Of a stretch of DNA of 64,000 nt, positions 18,215 to 27,301 are shown in pieces; the stretch's first letter is position 1; the number at the start of each line of letters is the position of its first letter. A program made the position numbers and the translations under genes. The DNA lies in NCBI RefSeq assembly GCF_016775155.1, contig NZ_JAEUGD010000042.1:124001-188000 (forward strand), given 5' to 3'. The stretch comes from Fulvivirga marina. Lineage in GTDB: Bacteria > Bacteroidota > Bacteroidia > Cytophagales > Cyclobacteriaceae. The notes beneath the pieces are model-generated. The model searched no databases, had not been told where the DNA came from, and worked only from the letters and a program-made list of their open reading frames with translations.

Positions 18215-19638
18215 TTGAGGTTGATTAAGTAATCTGAAAACGCTAGTAATTGATCTTCCTGAAAATCATCAGCCATTATTTGTAGGCCGATTGGTAAACC
18301 GCCGCTGTCTGTACCATTGGGAACAGATATAGCCGGCAGACCGGATACTGACGATTGAACAGTGAATAGATCAGCAAGATACATTTCCAAGGGGTCTTCA
18401 CTATGCTCACCTAGTTTAAAAGCCGTAGTAGGCGTAGTTGGCATAATAATAAAATCATAATTAGAAAGTATACCCTTTGTGTGCTCCCTGATGATTCTCC
18501 TTACTTTTTGTGCTTTCGTATAGTAAGCATCATAGTAGCTGGCACTTAATACAAAGGTGCCAAGCATTATTCGTCTTTTCACTTCTTCACCAAAGCCTTC
18601 TGTACGTGTTTTTTTATACATGGATTCTAAGTCAGAAGTATTTGGGCTTCTAAAGCCATATTTAACACCATCGAACCTGGAAAGGTTCGAACTTGCTTCA
18701 GCAGTAGTGAGAATATAGTATGTAGGAAGTAAATAGTCAAGCAAAGGAAAGTCTACCGCCTCAATTGTATGTCCATCAGCTTTTAGTTTTTCAAGAGCTT
18801 CCTGGGTCTTTAGCCTGATTTCTTTACTAATTCCTTCAGCTTCTAAAGTCTCCTTGATGTAGGCAACCTTGATTTTTTTGGAAGGATCAAACTTTGATTT
18901 TGAATAGGCTTCGACAGGTTGAGTCGAAACGGTACTGTCAAACTCATCTTTTCCTGCTATTACTTCAAGTGTAATAGCCATGTCCTCCACATTTTTTGAA
19001 AAGATACCAATACAGTCAAAGGATGAACCGTAGGCAATCAATCCATGCCTGGATATTCTTGAATACGTAGGCTTAAGCCCAAGTATTCCACAAAAAGCAG
19101 CGGGTTGTCTTACCGAACCCCCAGTATCCGAACCTAAAGAAACAAGACACATGTCTGCCTGTACGGCAACTGCTGATCCGCCAGAGGATCCTCCGGGGAC
19201 ACGTTCATTGTCTGCTTCATTTAAAACCGGTCCAAATGCAGAGTTTTCATTAGATGAACCCATGGCAAACTCATCGCAGTTATTACGACCTATGATAATT
19301 GCATCTTCATCAATCAGGCGCTGGACTGCTGTGCCATTAAATTGAGACTCGAAAGTGTTAAGAATCTTGCTGGACGCCTGTAGCCCATGGTCTGTATGAC
19401 AGAAAACATCTTTTAAAGCTACCACCATTCCCGCCAGCTTGCCAGCTGTTCCATTTTTTACTTTTTGATCAACTTCTACGGCTTTTTGTCTGGCTTCATG
19501 ATCATAAACTTCTAAAAAAGCATTAAGATGCTTTTTAGAATCAATGTTGCCTATATAGTAATCAACAAGCTCAGCACACGTAACTGAACCGGCTTTTAAA
19601 TCCTTTTGAATAAGACTTAAGGAGGTATACTTTTTCAA
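18211..19638 (-). CDS. gatA: Asp-tRNA(Asn)/Glu-tRNA(Gln) amidotransferase subunit A
   Basis: Glutaminase subunit that provides ammonia for transamidation of misacylated tRNA. 475 aa. The amidase catalytic triad can be placed as K76 (VALKDVF), S151 (GGSSGGSA) and S175 (SDTGGSVRQPA); the spacings (75 and 24) are those of characterised GatA. GatB and GatC are not in the window. tatA is just upstream (6-nt gap) and the LysM transglycosylase overlaps downstream. A generic amidase is the alternative, but the strong match across the C-terminal YYTKAQKVRRIIR region favours GatA. Confidence 0.9.
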   Translation of the reverse strand: MKKYTSLSLIQKDLKAGSVTCAELVDYYIGNIDSKKHLNAFLEVYDHEARQKAVEVDQKVKNGTAGKLAGMVVALKDVFCHTDHGLQASSKILNTFESQFNGTAVQRLIDEDAIIIGRNNCDEFAMGSSNENSAFGPVLNEADNERVPGGSSGGSAVAVQADMCLVSLGSDTGGSVRQPAAFCGILGLKPTYSRISRHGLIAYGSSFDCIGIFSKNVEDMAITLEVIAGKDEFDSTVSTQPVEAYSKSKFDPSKKIKVAYIKETLEAEGISKEIRLKTQEALEKLKADGHTIEAVDFPLLDYLLPTYYILTTAEASSNLSRFDGVKYGFRSPNTSDLESMYKKTRTEGFGEEVKRRIMLGTFVLSASYYDAYYTKAQKVRRIIREHTKGILSNYDFIIMPTTPTTAFKLGEHSEDPLEMYLADLFTVQSSVSGLPAISVPNGTDSGGLPIGLQIMADDFQEDQLLAFSDYLINLN

Positions 19639-19644
19639 GGATGG

Positions 19645-19848
19645 TTATTTTTTTTCGTCCTCTAACTTTGCTGAATCATCAATGTCTTTTTTGATCTCTT
19701 TCGTAGCATCTTTAAACTCTCTGATTCCACGACCAAGTCCTCGAGCTAGTTCAGGAATTTTCTTGGCTCCAAAGAATATCAAAACTACAAGAATGATGAT
19801 GACCCATTCCCAACCACCTGGCATGCCTAGTGCAAATAAACTTTTCAT
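19645..19848 (-). CDS. tatA: Twin-arginine translocase subunit TatA/TatE
   Basis: Pore-forming subunit of the Tat system, which exports folded proteins. 67 aa from ATG 19848 (MKSLFALGMPGGWEWV); an in-frame ATG 39 nt upstream would add an unlikely 13-residue tail before the periplasmic end. Visible parts: one membrane helix (WVIIILVVLIFFGA), the conserved FG hinge, the amphipathic helix (KKIPELARGLGRGIREFKDA) and a charged C-terminal tail. tatC is not in the window. A Tat-type signal with an RR motif occurs in the molybdenum hydroxylase at 49.75 kb. Confidence 0.93.
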   Translation of the reverse strand: MKSLFALGMPGGWEWVIIILVVLIFFGAKKIPELARGLGRGIREFKDATKEIKKDIDDSAKLEDEKK

Positions 19849-19952
19849 CTGTATTTTATTTAAAAATTGCGCTGTAAAGATATACATTAATTAATCAACG
19901 AGAAAAAAACTCACTTCACATAAGAAGCTAATTAAGGTTGAAAAAGTTCGTT

Positions 19953-21146
19953 TTAGTTGCGATTTAACCACTGTTGAGGGTCGAGTGCTGTTACACTTTT
20001 TCTAACCTCAAACTTTAGTTCTGAAACCCCATCCTTATTCGTGAGGATTTCACCCAATTCCTGACCTGTAGTTACTTTTTGGCCTGTTTTTACTAGCACG
20101 TCCTTTAATCCGGCATAAACAGTATAGTAATCTCCATGGTTTATCACAACTGTATTACCTACAAGTGGGATGAAAGCTACTGTTCTCACTTCTCCATTAA
20201 ATATGGCCTTTACCTTTTCTTTTTCCTTGGTTTGAATGTTGATACCAGTGCTTTGAACGACTATACCTCTAAGTACAGGATGGTTATGTCGACCGAATTT
20301 TTGAGAAACGAAACCTGAAACCGGCCAGGGAAGTTTAGATTTATTGTCTGCAAATTCATTGGACAACTTAACGCTTGCATCAGTTACAGTCTTTTCAGCT
20401 TTCCTTGCTTTTGCCAACTCTTCCTTAATCAGGTCATTGATCAACTTGTCAAGTTTAGCTACAGCTTCTCTACGCTCGTCAAGGTCTTTCTTTAAGGATT
20501 TTTCCTGCTGTTGAAGATTCTGTACCAGTTGGTTTTGGTTTTGCTTTAAACTGAATAGACTTTTGTTTTCTTCCAGCTGTTCGGCCAAAAGAATATTCTT
20601 TTCTGACATTTTACTTTCTATTAGCAGTATTTGCGAGCTAAGCGTTTCCTGTACTTTACTGATTTGTTCAGCCTGCTTTTTTCGTGCTTTACCGTACTGA
20701 TCCATGTACTGCAATCTCATCAAAAATTGGTTGAATGATTCGGCAGAAAAAATGAAGGTAAGCTTATTAAAACCGCTGTTGGCCTTATGGGCTGCATAGA
20801 CCATAGAAGCATATTCCTTTTTTAGTTGCTTTACATCATCTTCCAGCGATGCTATAATTTGGTTGTTTTCCTCAATTTCTTCGTTCAGAAGGTTGATTTC
20901 CTTTCTTATGGAACTGATGAGGTCTTCCTGGGTTTTAATTCTTTGATTAAGGGCACTTAACTGGCCCATGGTGTTTTTCTTTTTACCCGTTGTTTCAGCA
21001 AGTATTTTTTCCGCTTCCTGAATTTTTCTCAGATTTTCCTGCTTCTCTTTCTGAAGCTGTGCTTTGGATTTTTGAGCAATGGAGGCAGATGTGCTAAAAA
21101 GTAATAAGAGGAAAAATATTCCAAAAAGTTTTTTACTTACGCCCAT
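19953..21146 (-). CDS. EnvC-like murein hydrolase activator (degenerate M23 domain)
   Basis: 397-aa exported protein: signal peptide (~1-24, ending ASIAQ), a long Lys/Glu/Gln-rich coiled coil (~25-250) and a C-terminal LytM/M23 domain (~270-395, SGFVSQKFGRHNHPVLRG). The zinc ligands of active M23 peptidases are altered: the usual HxGIDI is STGINI and the YxHL motif is YAGL. This loss is the hallmark of EnvC/NlpD-type proteins that activate amidases instead of cutting peptidoglycan, so I infer an activator of a cell-separation amidase. The start overlaps the upstream DUF4292 gene by 14 nt. Confidence 0.88.
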   Translation of the reverse strand: MGVSKKLFGIFFLLLLFSTSASIAQKSKAQLQKEKQENLRKIQEAEKILAETTGKKKNTMGQLSALNQRIKTQEDLISSIRKEINLLNEEIEENNQIIASLEDDVKQLKKEYASMVYAAHKANSGFNKLTFIFSAESFNQFLMRLQYMDQYGKARKKQAEQISKVQETLSSQILLIESKMSEKNILLAEQLEENKSLFSLKQNQNQLVQNLQQQEKSLKKDLDERREAVAKLDKLINDLIKEELAKARKAEKTVTDASVKLSNEFADNKSKLPWPVSGFVSQKFGRHNHPVLRGIVVQSTGINIQTKEKEKVKAIFNGEVRTVAFIPLVGNTVVINHGDYYTVYAGLKDVLVKTGQKVTTGQELGEILTNKDGVSELKFEVRKSVTALDPQQWLNRN

Positions 21147-21891
21147 ATTTTTTTGGAATGTTAAAAGGGAATTTTAACTCCTTGTCTTCGATTTCAGCCT
21201 TGCTATATTCTAATTCAATTACAGTGTTGAGAGTCCCAGACTTGCCTTTGTAAAATAATGAAATAATCTCCGAAAAAGGAAATGCGTGAGTCCCTACCAT
21301 TTGAAAATCATAATAGCGGATTACTGCGGAATTTTTTGAAGGTTTTTCGAGCATTTCTACGCGCTCGATCTTCATGGTTTTTGGGTTAACATAATTGCTA
21401 AAGTTAACTGATCCGGATTGTTGTTTGAGAATATAAAAGCTCTCATCTTTTATGACATCATCGGATCGGCTTCGGTTAACAAGTAAATTGCCTAGTGCAG
21501 CAGCCTGTATAGCATCATAGTTAACTTCAAAGTTAAATTGCTTGGTCAGAGAGTCGTAGTTAAAAACATAATATTCTTTCTTTACCATGTTAACTATTGT
21601 AATAGAGTCTTTGCTTATCAGGCATCGGGCTCCTTGTATACCTACCGATGAAAAGGCTATCCATATAACGCTATCTTTTTTGATTCGTATATTTGCCTTG
21701 GCCTTTATATCTAGTTCATCATCTTTATAATTGATCTTGGCCTTTCCTGAAAAGTACTCAAAGTCTATTTGTTGAACCTCTAGTTTATTCTTATCAAGGA
21801 AATTCCAGTTCACACCTGAGAGGCGCTTGCTACATGAAGAGGAAATAACCAACAGTATGCAGGTGATAAAGAGGGCTGTTCTGTTATTCAT
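21133..21891 (-). CDS. DUF4292 family lipoprotein
   Basis: 252-aa predicted lipoprotein (signal ITCILLVISSSC with Cys20-Ser). The body fits DUF4292, a family with a LolA/LolB-like lipoprotein-binding fold (YFSGKAKINYKDDELDIKAKANIRIKKDSVIWIAFS pattern of alternating strands, seen at ~45-80). Its role is not established; the LolB-like pattern suggests outer-membrane lipoprotein or lipid handling. It overlaps the TPR gene by 8 nt and the EnvC-like gene by 14 nt, forming a tight three-gene unit that recurs in Bacteroidota. Confidence 0.78.
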   Translation of the reverse strand: MNNRTALFITCILLVISSSCSKRLSGVNWNFLDKNKLEVQQIDFEYFSGKAKINYKDDELDIKAKANIRIKKDSVIWIAFSSVGIQGARCLISKDSITIVNMVKKEYYVFNYDSLTKQFNFEVNYDAIQAAALGNLLVNRSRSDDVIKDESFYILKQQSGSVNFSNYVNPKTMKIERVEMLEKPSKNSAVIRYYDFQMVGTHAFPFSEIISLFYKGKSGTLNTVIELEYSKAEIEDKELKFPFNIPKKYGRK

Positions 21892-23617
21892 AGAGTTTGC
21901 GGTCAGCTATCTTTTTGTCTATCAATTCGGAGTTTGGGTTGAGACCTTTGGCTACTTGCCATTGTTTTACAGCCTCATCTATATTGCCTAATTTATACAG
22001 GATATCCCCATAATGCTCATAATGTATTGCAGATGCATCACCTGTTGAAATTGCTTGTTCTATAACCTTTTTGGCTTCTTTGTATTTCCCTCTCATGTAT
22101 AAAACCCATGCATAGGTATCCAAAAAAGTAGCATTATCAGGGTTGTCTTTTACGGTTTTTGCAGACATTTTTTCAGCCTTTTCCAGGTTATCTTTTTTTA
22201 GCGCTAGAAAGTAGCTGTAATTATTTAGTACTGAATAATTGTTTGGGTCATAATCAAGAGCAGCCTCAAATGCTTTGTAGGATTTTTCGTACTCCTTATT
22301 GCCGTTGTATGCGTCTCCTAGCATACTGTTAAAGGCGTTTACCAAAGCCAGGTTCGCAGAAGATAATCTTTTGCCATGCTCTAGTGCAGCAACAGCCTCC
22401 TCATAATGACGTTTTTGAAGGTGAGCAATACCGTTGAAATAGTATAGTGTACCTTGGTTTGGGAAAAGTTCAAGAGCTTTGTCCGAGATCAGTAATACAC
22501 TATCCATTTTATTTAATTCTGTAAGTATTTGTAGAGAGTTTTGCCATACGGCAAAGTTTGACCCATCTAATTCCAGCGAGCGAATGTATTGATCTTTGGC
22601 TTGTTGATTTTTTCCAACCGCCTGAAGCAAATCACCGTAGATGGTATGAGCGTCTGCGATATCTGGATGAGTATTTACCAAAATTTCGCCCAATCTCAAT
22701 CCAAACCTGCTCAAATCATCAGGAGATAAGTCAATCCTATACTCTGCCAAAAGTTGAATTTTATTTTCAACACTTAGGTCGGGACTCTTAAAGGCAAGTT
22801 CAATGTTTTTGACAGCCTCTTCTACGTTGCCTTTTTTCCTTTGAAGCTCAGATAGAACCAACAACGATTGGGAGGCTTCGTGGTGATCTTTGATAAAGCT
22901 TTTCAGGTAAACAATAGCCTCTTCGTTTTGATCATTGGATATCAGTATCTCTGCCTGTTTTAGAATATAAGCCTCTTCTTCTGGGTATGCCGCAATTAGT
23001 CGGCGGCCCTCTTCAAGAGCCTTTTGAAGGTTATTGTTTTGTAAATATATTTTTTGCTTTTGCGTAATGATCTCCTCGGATATACCGTAGGCTGCCTCTA
23101 TTTTATTGTAAGTGGACAAAGCATCATCATACCTTTGTTGATATATATAAATAGCAGCCAATTCAAATAAATATTGATCGGTATTTTCAAGCCTTCCGAT
23201 CATCTCTTCATAAGTTTCTGCAGCCCGGCCGAAGTCTCCTAGCTGCGTATAAATGTCAGCAGCAAGTACATAGAAATATTTGTTGCTTTGATCCAGACTT
23301 AGAGCTTCCTGAATATGGGCAAGAGCTTTTTCCATCTCATTGCCCTGAGCTAATATCTGAGCTATTTTATAGTAAATGGTAGCATTATTGGGGGCTACTT
23401 CTAAAGATTTTTGAAATAGAACCAGAGCCTTAGCATAATCTTCAAGTATATAATATTTCTCACCTTCGGTAAAGTAAAATTCCGCCTCTCTTAGTTTAGA
23501 CTTAGAAATATTACTTTTGTTTTTTGTCTTTTGACCAGAAGCATCATGTGCAGATATCACTGAAATTAAAGAACAAAAAATGACTGCGATGATATAATGT
23601 TTGCTAAAACCCATCAA
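21884..23617 (-). CDS. Tetratricopeptide repeat protein
   Basis: 577 aa with a signal peptide (~1-27, ending SAHDASGQ) followed by a nearly continuous array of TPR units (for example AEFYFTEGEKYYILEDYAKALVLFQ pattern from ~45, ALAHIQEALSLDQSN, AFEAALDYDPNNYSVLNNYS, WVLYMRGKYKEAKKVIEQA). It should form a periplasmic or lipoprotein-associated protein-binding superhelix. The partner is unknown. It is translationally coupled to the DUF4292 gene and sits 12 nt after the sugar nucleotidyltransferase gene, so the whole row 26.2-20 kb looks like one envelope-assembly operon. Confidence 0.88.
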   Translation of the reverse strand: MMGFSKHYIIAVIFCSLISVISAHDASGQKTKNKSNISKSKLREAEFYFTEGEKYYILEDYAKALVLFQKSLEVAPNNATIYYKIAQILAQGNEMEKALAHIQEALSLDQSNKYFYVLAADIYTQLGDFGRAAETYEEMIGRLENTDQYLFELAAIYIYQQRYDDALSTYNKIEAAYGISEEIITQKQKIYLQNNNLQKALEEGRRLIAAYPEEEAYILKQAEILISNDQNEEAIVYLKSFIKDHHEASQSLLVLSELQRKKGNVEEAVKNIELAFKSPDLSVENKIQLLAEYRIDLSPDDLSRFGLRLGEILVNTHPDIADAHTIYGDLLQAVGKNQQAKDQYIRSLELDGSNFAVWQNSLQILTELNKMDSVLLISDKALELFPNQGTLYYFNGIAHLQKRHYEEAVAALEHGKRLSSANLALVNAFNSMLGDAYNGNKEYEKSYKAFEAALDYDPNNYSVLNNYSYFLALKKDNLEKAEKMSAKTVKDNPDNATFLDTYAWVLYMRGKYKEAKKVIEQAISTGDASAIHYEHYGDILYKLGNIDEAVKQWQVAKGLNPNSELIDKKIADRKLYE

Positions 23618-23629
23618 AAAATTTACTGA

Positions 23630-24634
23630 TTATTGTATGGAGTTGTAATCCCCTAAACTCAGGTCATCAGATTTACCTTCAAAGCTAACGTAATTCCCCA
23701 AGATTGAGTTTTTGAAATTGGCGTTATTTATTTCGGTATTTGTCTGAATGATAGAATTTTGAATTACAGAACTCTTAATTATAGTATTTTCACCTATCGA
23801 AACATGAGGACCTATTACAGAGTTCTCTAAAACGACATTTTCCCCAATAAAAACAGGGGGAATAATTACAGAATTTTTCTTTTGAACAGTTTTAGCTTCC
23901 AGGTCTGAGTCCTTGATAAACTCCAGATATCTTTTGTTTGTATATACAGTGGCGTCTTTATTTCCACAGTCCAGCCATTCAGAAACCTGACCAGGGCTAA
24001 ATTTAGCACCCTTCTTTTTCATGTTCTCCAGTGCATTGGTCAACTGGAACTCACCTTTATCCTTGATATTATTGTCAATCAGATATTGCATTTCCTTTTT
24101 GAGAAACTCACCATCTTTGAAGTAATAAATACCAATGATGGCAAGATCGGAAACAAAGGTGTCCGGTTTTTCCACAAAGTCCGTGATGTTTTGATTTTCA
24201 TCAACTTTAATAACTCCAAAAGCAGAAGGATCATCCACTTGCTGAACCCATATAATACCATCTTTTGTAGCATCCATTTTAAAATCCGCTCTAAAAAGAG
24301 TATCAGCAAATGCGACGATTACATTGCCTGCCAAAAGCTTTTGGGCACATAAAATAGCATGAGCGGTACCCAATTTTTCATCCTGATAGAATATGTGCCC
24401 TTCGCCACCTACAGAGCTGGCTATCTGTTTTAGGTTTTCTTCAACATCTTTGCCGAAATCCCTGCCAATGATAAAGCCAATTTTACCAATGGAAGTATCA
24501 CATACCTTGGCTATGTCCTCAACCAGTCGCTGAACTATAGGCTTGCCAGCAATGGGCATTAGTGGTTTAGGAACAGTCAGTGTGTGAGGACGTAATCTCG
24601 TGCCTCTTCCGGCCATAGGAATTATTATATTCAT
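23630..24634 (-). CDS. Sugar-phosphate nucleotidyltransferase with left-handed beta-helix tail
   Basis: Makes an NDP-sugar from a sugar-1-phosphate. 334 aa. The N-terminal Rossmann-like domain starts with MAGRGTRLRPHTLTVPKPL, the nucleotide-binding signature of the RmlA/GlmU class, and has FADTLFRADF (metal-binding Asp) near 110. The C-terminal ~80 residues show hexapeptide-type repeats (VIIPPVFIGENVVLENSVIG... ENTIIKSSVI). Substrate specificity cannot be assigned. Position between a flippase and a TPR protein suggests surface polysaccharide or cell-wall precursor work. Confidence 0.87.
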   Translation of the reverse strand: MNIIIPMAGRGTRLRPHTLTVPKPLMPIAGKPIVQRLVEDIAKVCDTSIGKIGFIIGRDFGKDVEENLKQIASSVGGEGHIFYQDEKLGTAHAILCAQKLLAGNVIVAFADTLFRADFKMDATKDGIIWVQQVDDPSAFGVIKVDENQNITDFVEKPDTFVSDLAIIGIYYFKDGEFLKKEMQYLIDNNIKDKGEFQLTNALENMKKKGAKFSPGQVSEWLDCGNKDATVYTNKRYLEFIKDSDLEAKTVQKKNSVIIPPVFIGENVVLENSVIGPHVSIGENTIIKSSVIQNSIIQTNTEINNANFKNSILGNYVSFEGKSDDLSLGDYNSIQ

Positions 24635-24701
24635 GTGATATATCTCTATTAAGTATGTTCAAAATAAGCTTGCTGAGGTGGCAAAACTAATGAAATAAGT
24701 T

Positions 24702-26189
24702 CTAATTTTTAATCAAACGCGGTTTTTCCAAAAAGTAGATGGCGATTACAATTATTATGGAAATAAATATACGGGCTATGCTATCTATCACAAAATCACC
24801 ATATTCCAATAGCATTGACATTGCAATGAGCGTGCATGACACCAAAAAATATGGTAATAATACTTTGAAGTTATAAGGGATAGGATAGTGCTTTTGTCCT
24901 TTAAAATAGCAAAAGAGGGTCATACTGCCATAGCAGAGTACTGACGTGATGGCGCAACCCAAATAACCGATCAGTGGTATAAGTATGAGGTTTCCGACAA
25001 TGGTGACAAGTGCCCCCGCAATACTGAAGTACATGCCGTAGGCTGTTTTATCCGTTAGTTTGAACCAAATGCTGAGGTTTATGTAAATACCATAGAAAAA
25101 CTTTCCGAGCAGGAGTATGGGTACGAGGTATAGAGCCAGTCGGTATTCAGGGTTACGAAGGAATATGAAGCCAATCAAATCAACATTAATGCTGACGAGA
25201 ACTAGAATCAAAAGGCTTAAAAGTACAAAATAATGCATAACCCTGGCAAATAGGTCAGGGGCCTCAGGGTCTCTAGCATTGCTGAAAAAGAAAGGTTCGC
25301 CAGCGTAGCGGAATGCCTGAATAGCAAGCATCATAAAAATGCTTAGCTTAAATGTTTGGCCATACACCCCGACGGCGCCGGTGCTTGTCAGGTTATCATA
25401 AAAGTCATCTGGAAGTAGTTGTTCTAAGAGGATCTTGTCCAACTGTTCGTTAAACATTCCGGCAACACCAGTTATCAGAATTGGAAACGCATAGATTAAT
25501 ATAGGTTTAAGTTTATCCCTTTCAACCCTGATCCTGATTTTTGATACTGACTTCCAAAGCATGGGAATTAGCAATGCATTGGCAATTAGGTTGGCAAGAA
25601 ATATATATCCGATCCCTAAATTGCTATTGTATACTGACTCTATAAACGAATATCCTGGCCATTGATTAGAAATTAAGAATGGAATGGCCATGAGGAACAG
25701 GATTTGCAGGCCAACATTAATGATGATGTTCAACATCTTGGCTGTGGCAAATAATCGAGCCTTGTTCTCTAAACGTAATCTTGCAAATGGAATGGCCAGT
25801 ATACTGTCTATCCATAGAATGATGGCCAACCAAACAATTAATGTCGAGGCGTTAGGGTAGCCGATGGCAATGGCTATTTCTGTTGCAAATAGTAGTATCA
25901 GTGCAGAAAACAGCGTGCTTACAGCAACTACTGCAGTGCTGGTGGTATTGAAGGTGGTGGATAATTTATCTTTTGTGGCAAACCGAAAAAAGGCTGTTTC
26001 CATTCCAAAAGTATAAATTACCATCAAAATGGCTACATACGCGTATAAACCTGTAACAACGCCAAGGTCTTCTGAATCGGGAAATACTTGAGTGTGAAGC
26101 GGTACCAAGGCATAATTAAGAAGTCTTCCAAGTATACTGCTAATTCCATATACAGCGGTTTGACTCGCCAGACTTCTTAATTTACCCAT
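24702..26189 (-). CDS. Polysaccharide flippase, MOP superfamily (Wzx-like)
   Basis: 495-aa integral membrane protein with 12-14 hydrophobic segments. The N-terminus LASQTAVYGISSILGRLLNYALVP-type block (first helix) and the FNEQLDKILLEQLLP segment in the middle are typical of O-antigen/oligosaccharide flippases. It would move a lipid-linked sugar across the inner membrane. It starts 12 nt after the enoyl-CoA hydratase gene and ends 67 nt before the nucleotidyltransferase; linkage to a sugar-nucleotide gene supports the call. The substrate is unknown. Confidence 0.87.
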   Translation of the reverse strand: MGKLRSLASQTAVYGISSILGRLLNYALVPLHTQVFPDSEDLGVVTGLYAYVAILMVIYTFGMETAFFRFATKDKLSTTFNTTSTAVVAVSTLFSALILLFATEIAIAIGYPNASTLIVWLAIILWIDSILAIPFARLRLENKARLFATAKMLNIIINVGLQILFLMAIPFLISNQWPGYSFIESVYNSNLGIGYIFLANLIANALLIPMLWKSVSKIRIRVERDKLKPILIYAFPILITGVAGMFNEQLDKILLEQLLPDDFYDNLTSTGAVGVYGQTFKLSIFMMLAIQAFRYAGEPFFFSNARDPEAPDLFARVMHYFVLLSLLILVLVSINVDLIGFIFLRNPEYRLALYLVPILLLGKFFYGIYINLSIWFKLTDKTAYGMYFSIAGALVTIVGNLILIPLIGYLGCAITSVLCYGSMTLFCYFKGQKHYPIPYNFKVLLPYFLVSCTLIAMSMLLEYGDFVIDSIARIFISIIIVIAIYFLEKPRLIKN

Positions 26190-26200
26190 TTAGAGTTTGA

Positions 26201-26986
26201 TTACTCGCCTTTAAATTCGGGTTTTCTTTTTTCAATGAAGGCTTTGGTGCCCTCATGAAAGTCTTCTGTTTTTGTGCAATTAGAAAAGAAATTAGCCTCG
26301 GCTTGAAACCCATTCTCTTCTGAAGAGTAATAAGCGTTAACACAATTGATAACCATGCCGACAGCTAACGGGGCTTTTGCAATAATTTTGCTCATTATTT
26401 TATTACTGAGCTCCATCAACTCCTCCTTGGTTTCTACAACGTGGTTTACCAGTCCGATGCTTTTTGCATCTTGTGCGGTGATCATGTCACCTGTGGTCAT
26501 TAGCTCCAAAGCTTTGCCTTTACCAACAAGCTGAGTAAGTCTTTGTGTGCCACCATACCCTGGAATGATACCAAGGTTCACTTCTGGTTGTCCGAATTTA
26601 GCATTTTCGGAAGCAATACGTAAATGGCAAGCCATGGCAAGTTCACACCCGCCACCTAATGCAAAGCCATTAATTGCAGCAATAATAGGTTTTTCACATT
26701 GTTCGATCAGGGAAAATACTTCCTGGCCATTCTCTGCAAATTTCCGGGCATTTAGCTCGTTCAGTTCTGCAATCTCTTTAATATCGGCACCTGCAACGAA
26801 GGACTTGCTACCTTCACCAGTAATAATGCAACCTTTGATCTCTTTGTTATCATAAACGTCCTGGATAACAGTTCTAATCTCTTCAATGGTAGAAGTGTTC
26901 AGTGCGTTGAGGTGTTCAGGTCGCGATATAGTTAAGGTCAGTATCCCGTTGCTAATTTCCTCAGTCAGGTTTTGGTATAAGCTCAT
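26201..26986 (-). CDS. Enoyl-CoA hydratase/isomerase (crotonase family)
   Basis: 261 aa, standard crotonase length. The oxyanion hole is seen in AGADIKEI and NGFALGGGCELAMAC, and the two catalytic glutamates of hydratases are both present (GGGCELA and FGQPEVNLGIIPGYGGTQRL). It should therefore hydrate 2-enoyl-CoA, either for beta-oxidation or short-chain acyl metabolism. Its flippase neighbour gives no metabolic hint. A -7-type promoter element lies about 27 nt upstream. Confidence 0.93.
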   Translation of the reverse strand: MSLYQNLTEEISNGILTLTISRPEHLNALNTSTIEEIRTVIQDVYDNKEIKGCIITGEGSKSFVAGADIKEIAELNELNARKFAENGQEVFSLIEQCEKPIIAAINGFALGGGCELAMACHLRIASENAKFGQPEVNLGIIPGYGGTQRLTQLVGKGKALELMTTGDMITAQDAKSIGLVNHVVETKEELMELSNKIMSKIIAKAPLAVGMVINCVNAYYSSEENGFQAEANFFSNCTKTEDFHEGTKAFIEKRKPEFKGE

Positions 26987-27012
26987 AAAAATTTCTTTCG
27001 ACTAATGTAGCT

Positions 27013-27020
27013 CAAATATA
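27013..27020 (-). promoter_or_regulatory. Candidate -7 element for the enoyl-CoA hydratase gene
   Basis: Minus-strand TATATTTG, an exact TAnnTTTG match, 27 nt before the ATG. No TTG stands at the usual 18-20 nt distance upstream, so only the -7 half is supported. Confidence 0.4.
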
Positions 27021-27177
27021 CGAGAGAATGAGCAAACGAAAAATCACAAATCACGTATAAGGATTAATTTTACATATCTTATCTTATGAGATAGTGTTAT
27101 TTTAAGATTATTTTTCCTAAATTGGGAATATTTTGTAATATTATTGTTTATAAGCGGCTGAAATTCAATAAAATACG

Positions 27178-27185
27178 TAATTTTG
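27178..27185 (+). promoter_or_regulatory. Candidate -7 element for the T9SS cargo gene
   Basis: TAATTTTG matches TAnnTTTG. The nearest TTG (27144-27146) is 31 nt away, too far; CTG (27158-27160) is at 17 nt. It would give a leader of about 110 nt. Confidence 0.35.
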
Positions 27186-27301
27186 GCATGATTGGTCTGT
27201 AAATTGAAACAGCATGTTTAGGTAATCATTTAAGTTGTATTTATTACTTAGGTTACTTTTTCTGGAAAAAACAAATAAATGCACAGGGAAATAACAAAAT
27301 C

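Larger units (their letters stand above)
26987..27301. other. Divergent intergenic region (enoyl-CoA hydratase / T9SS cargo)
   Basis: 315 A/T-rich bases without a coding frame. It holds one candidate -7 element for each flanking gene (27013-27020 minus strand, 27178-27185 plus strand). No further repeat or RNA gene was seen. Confidence 0.6.
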
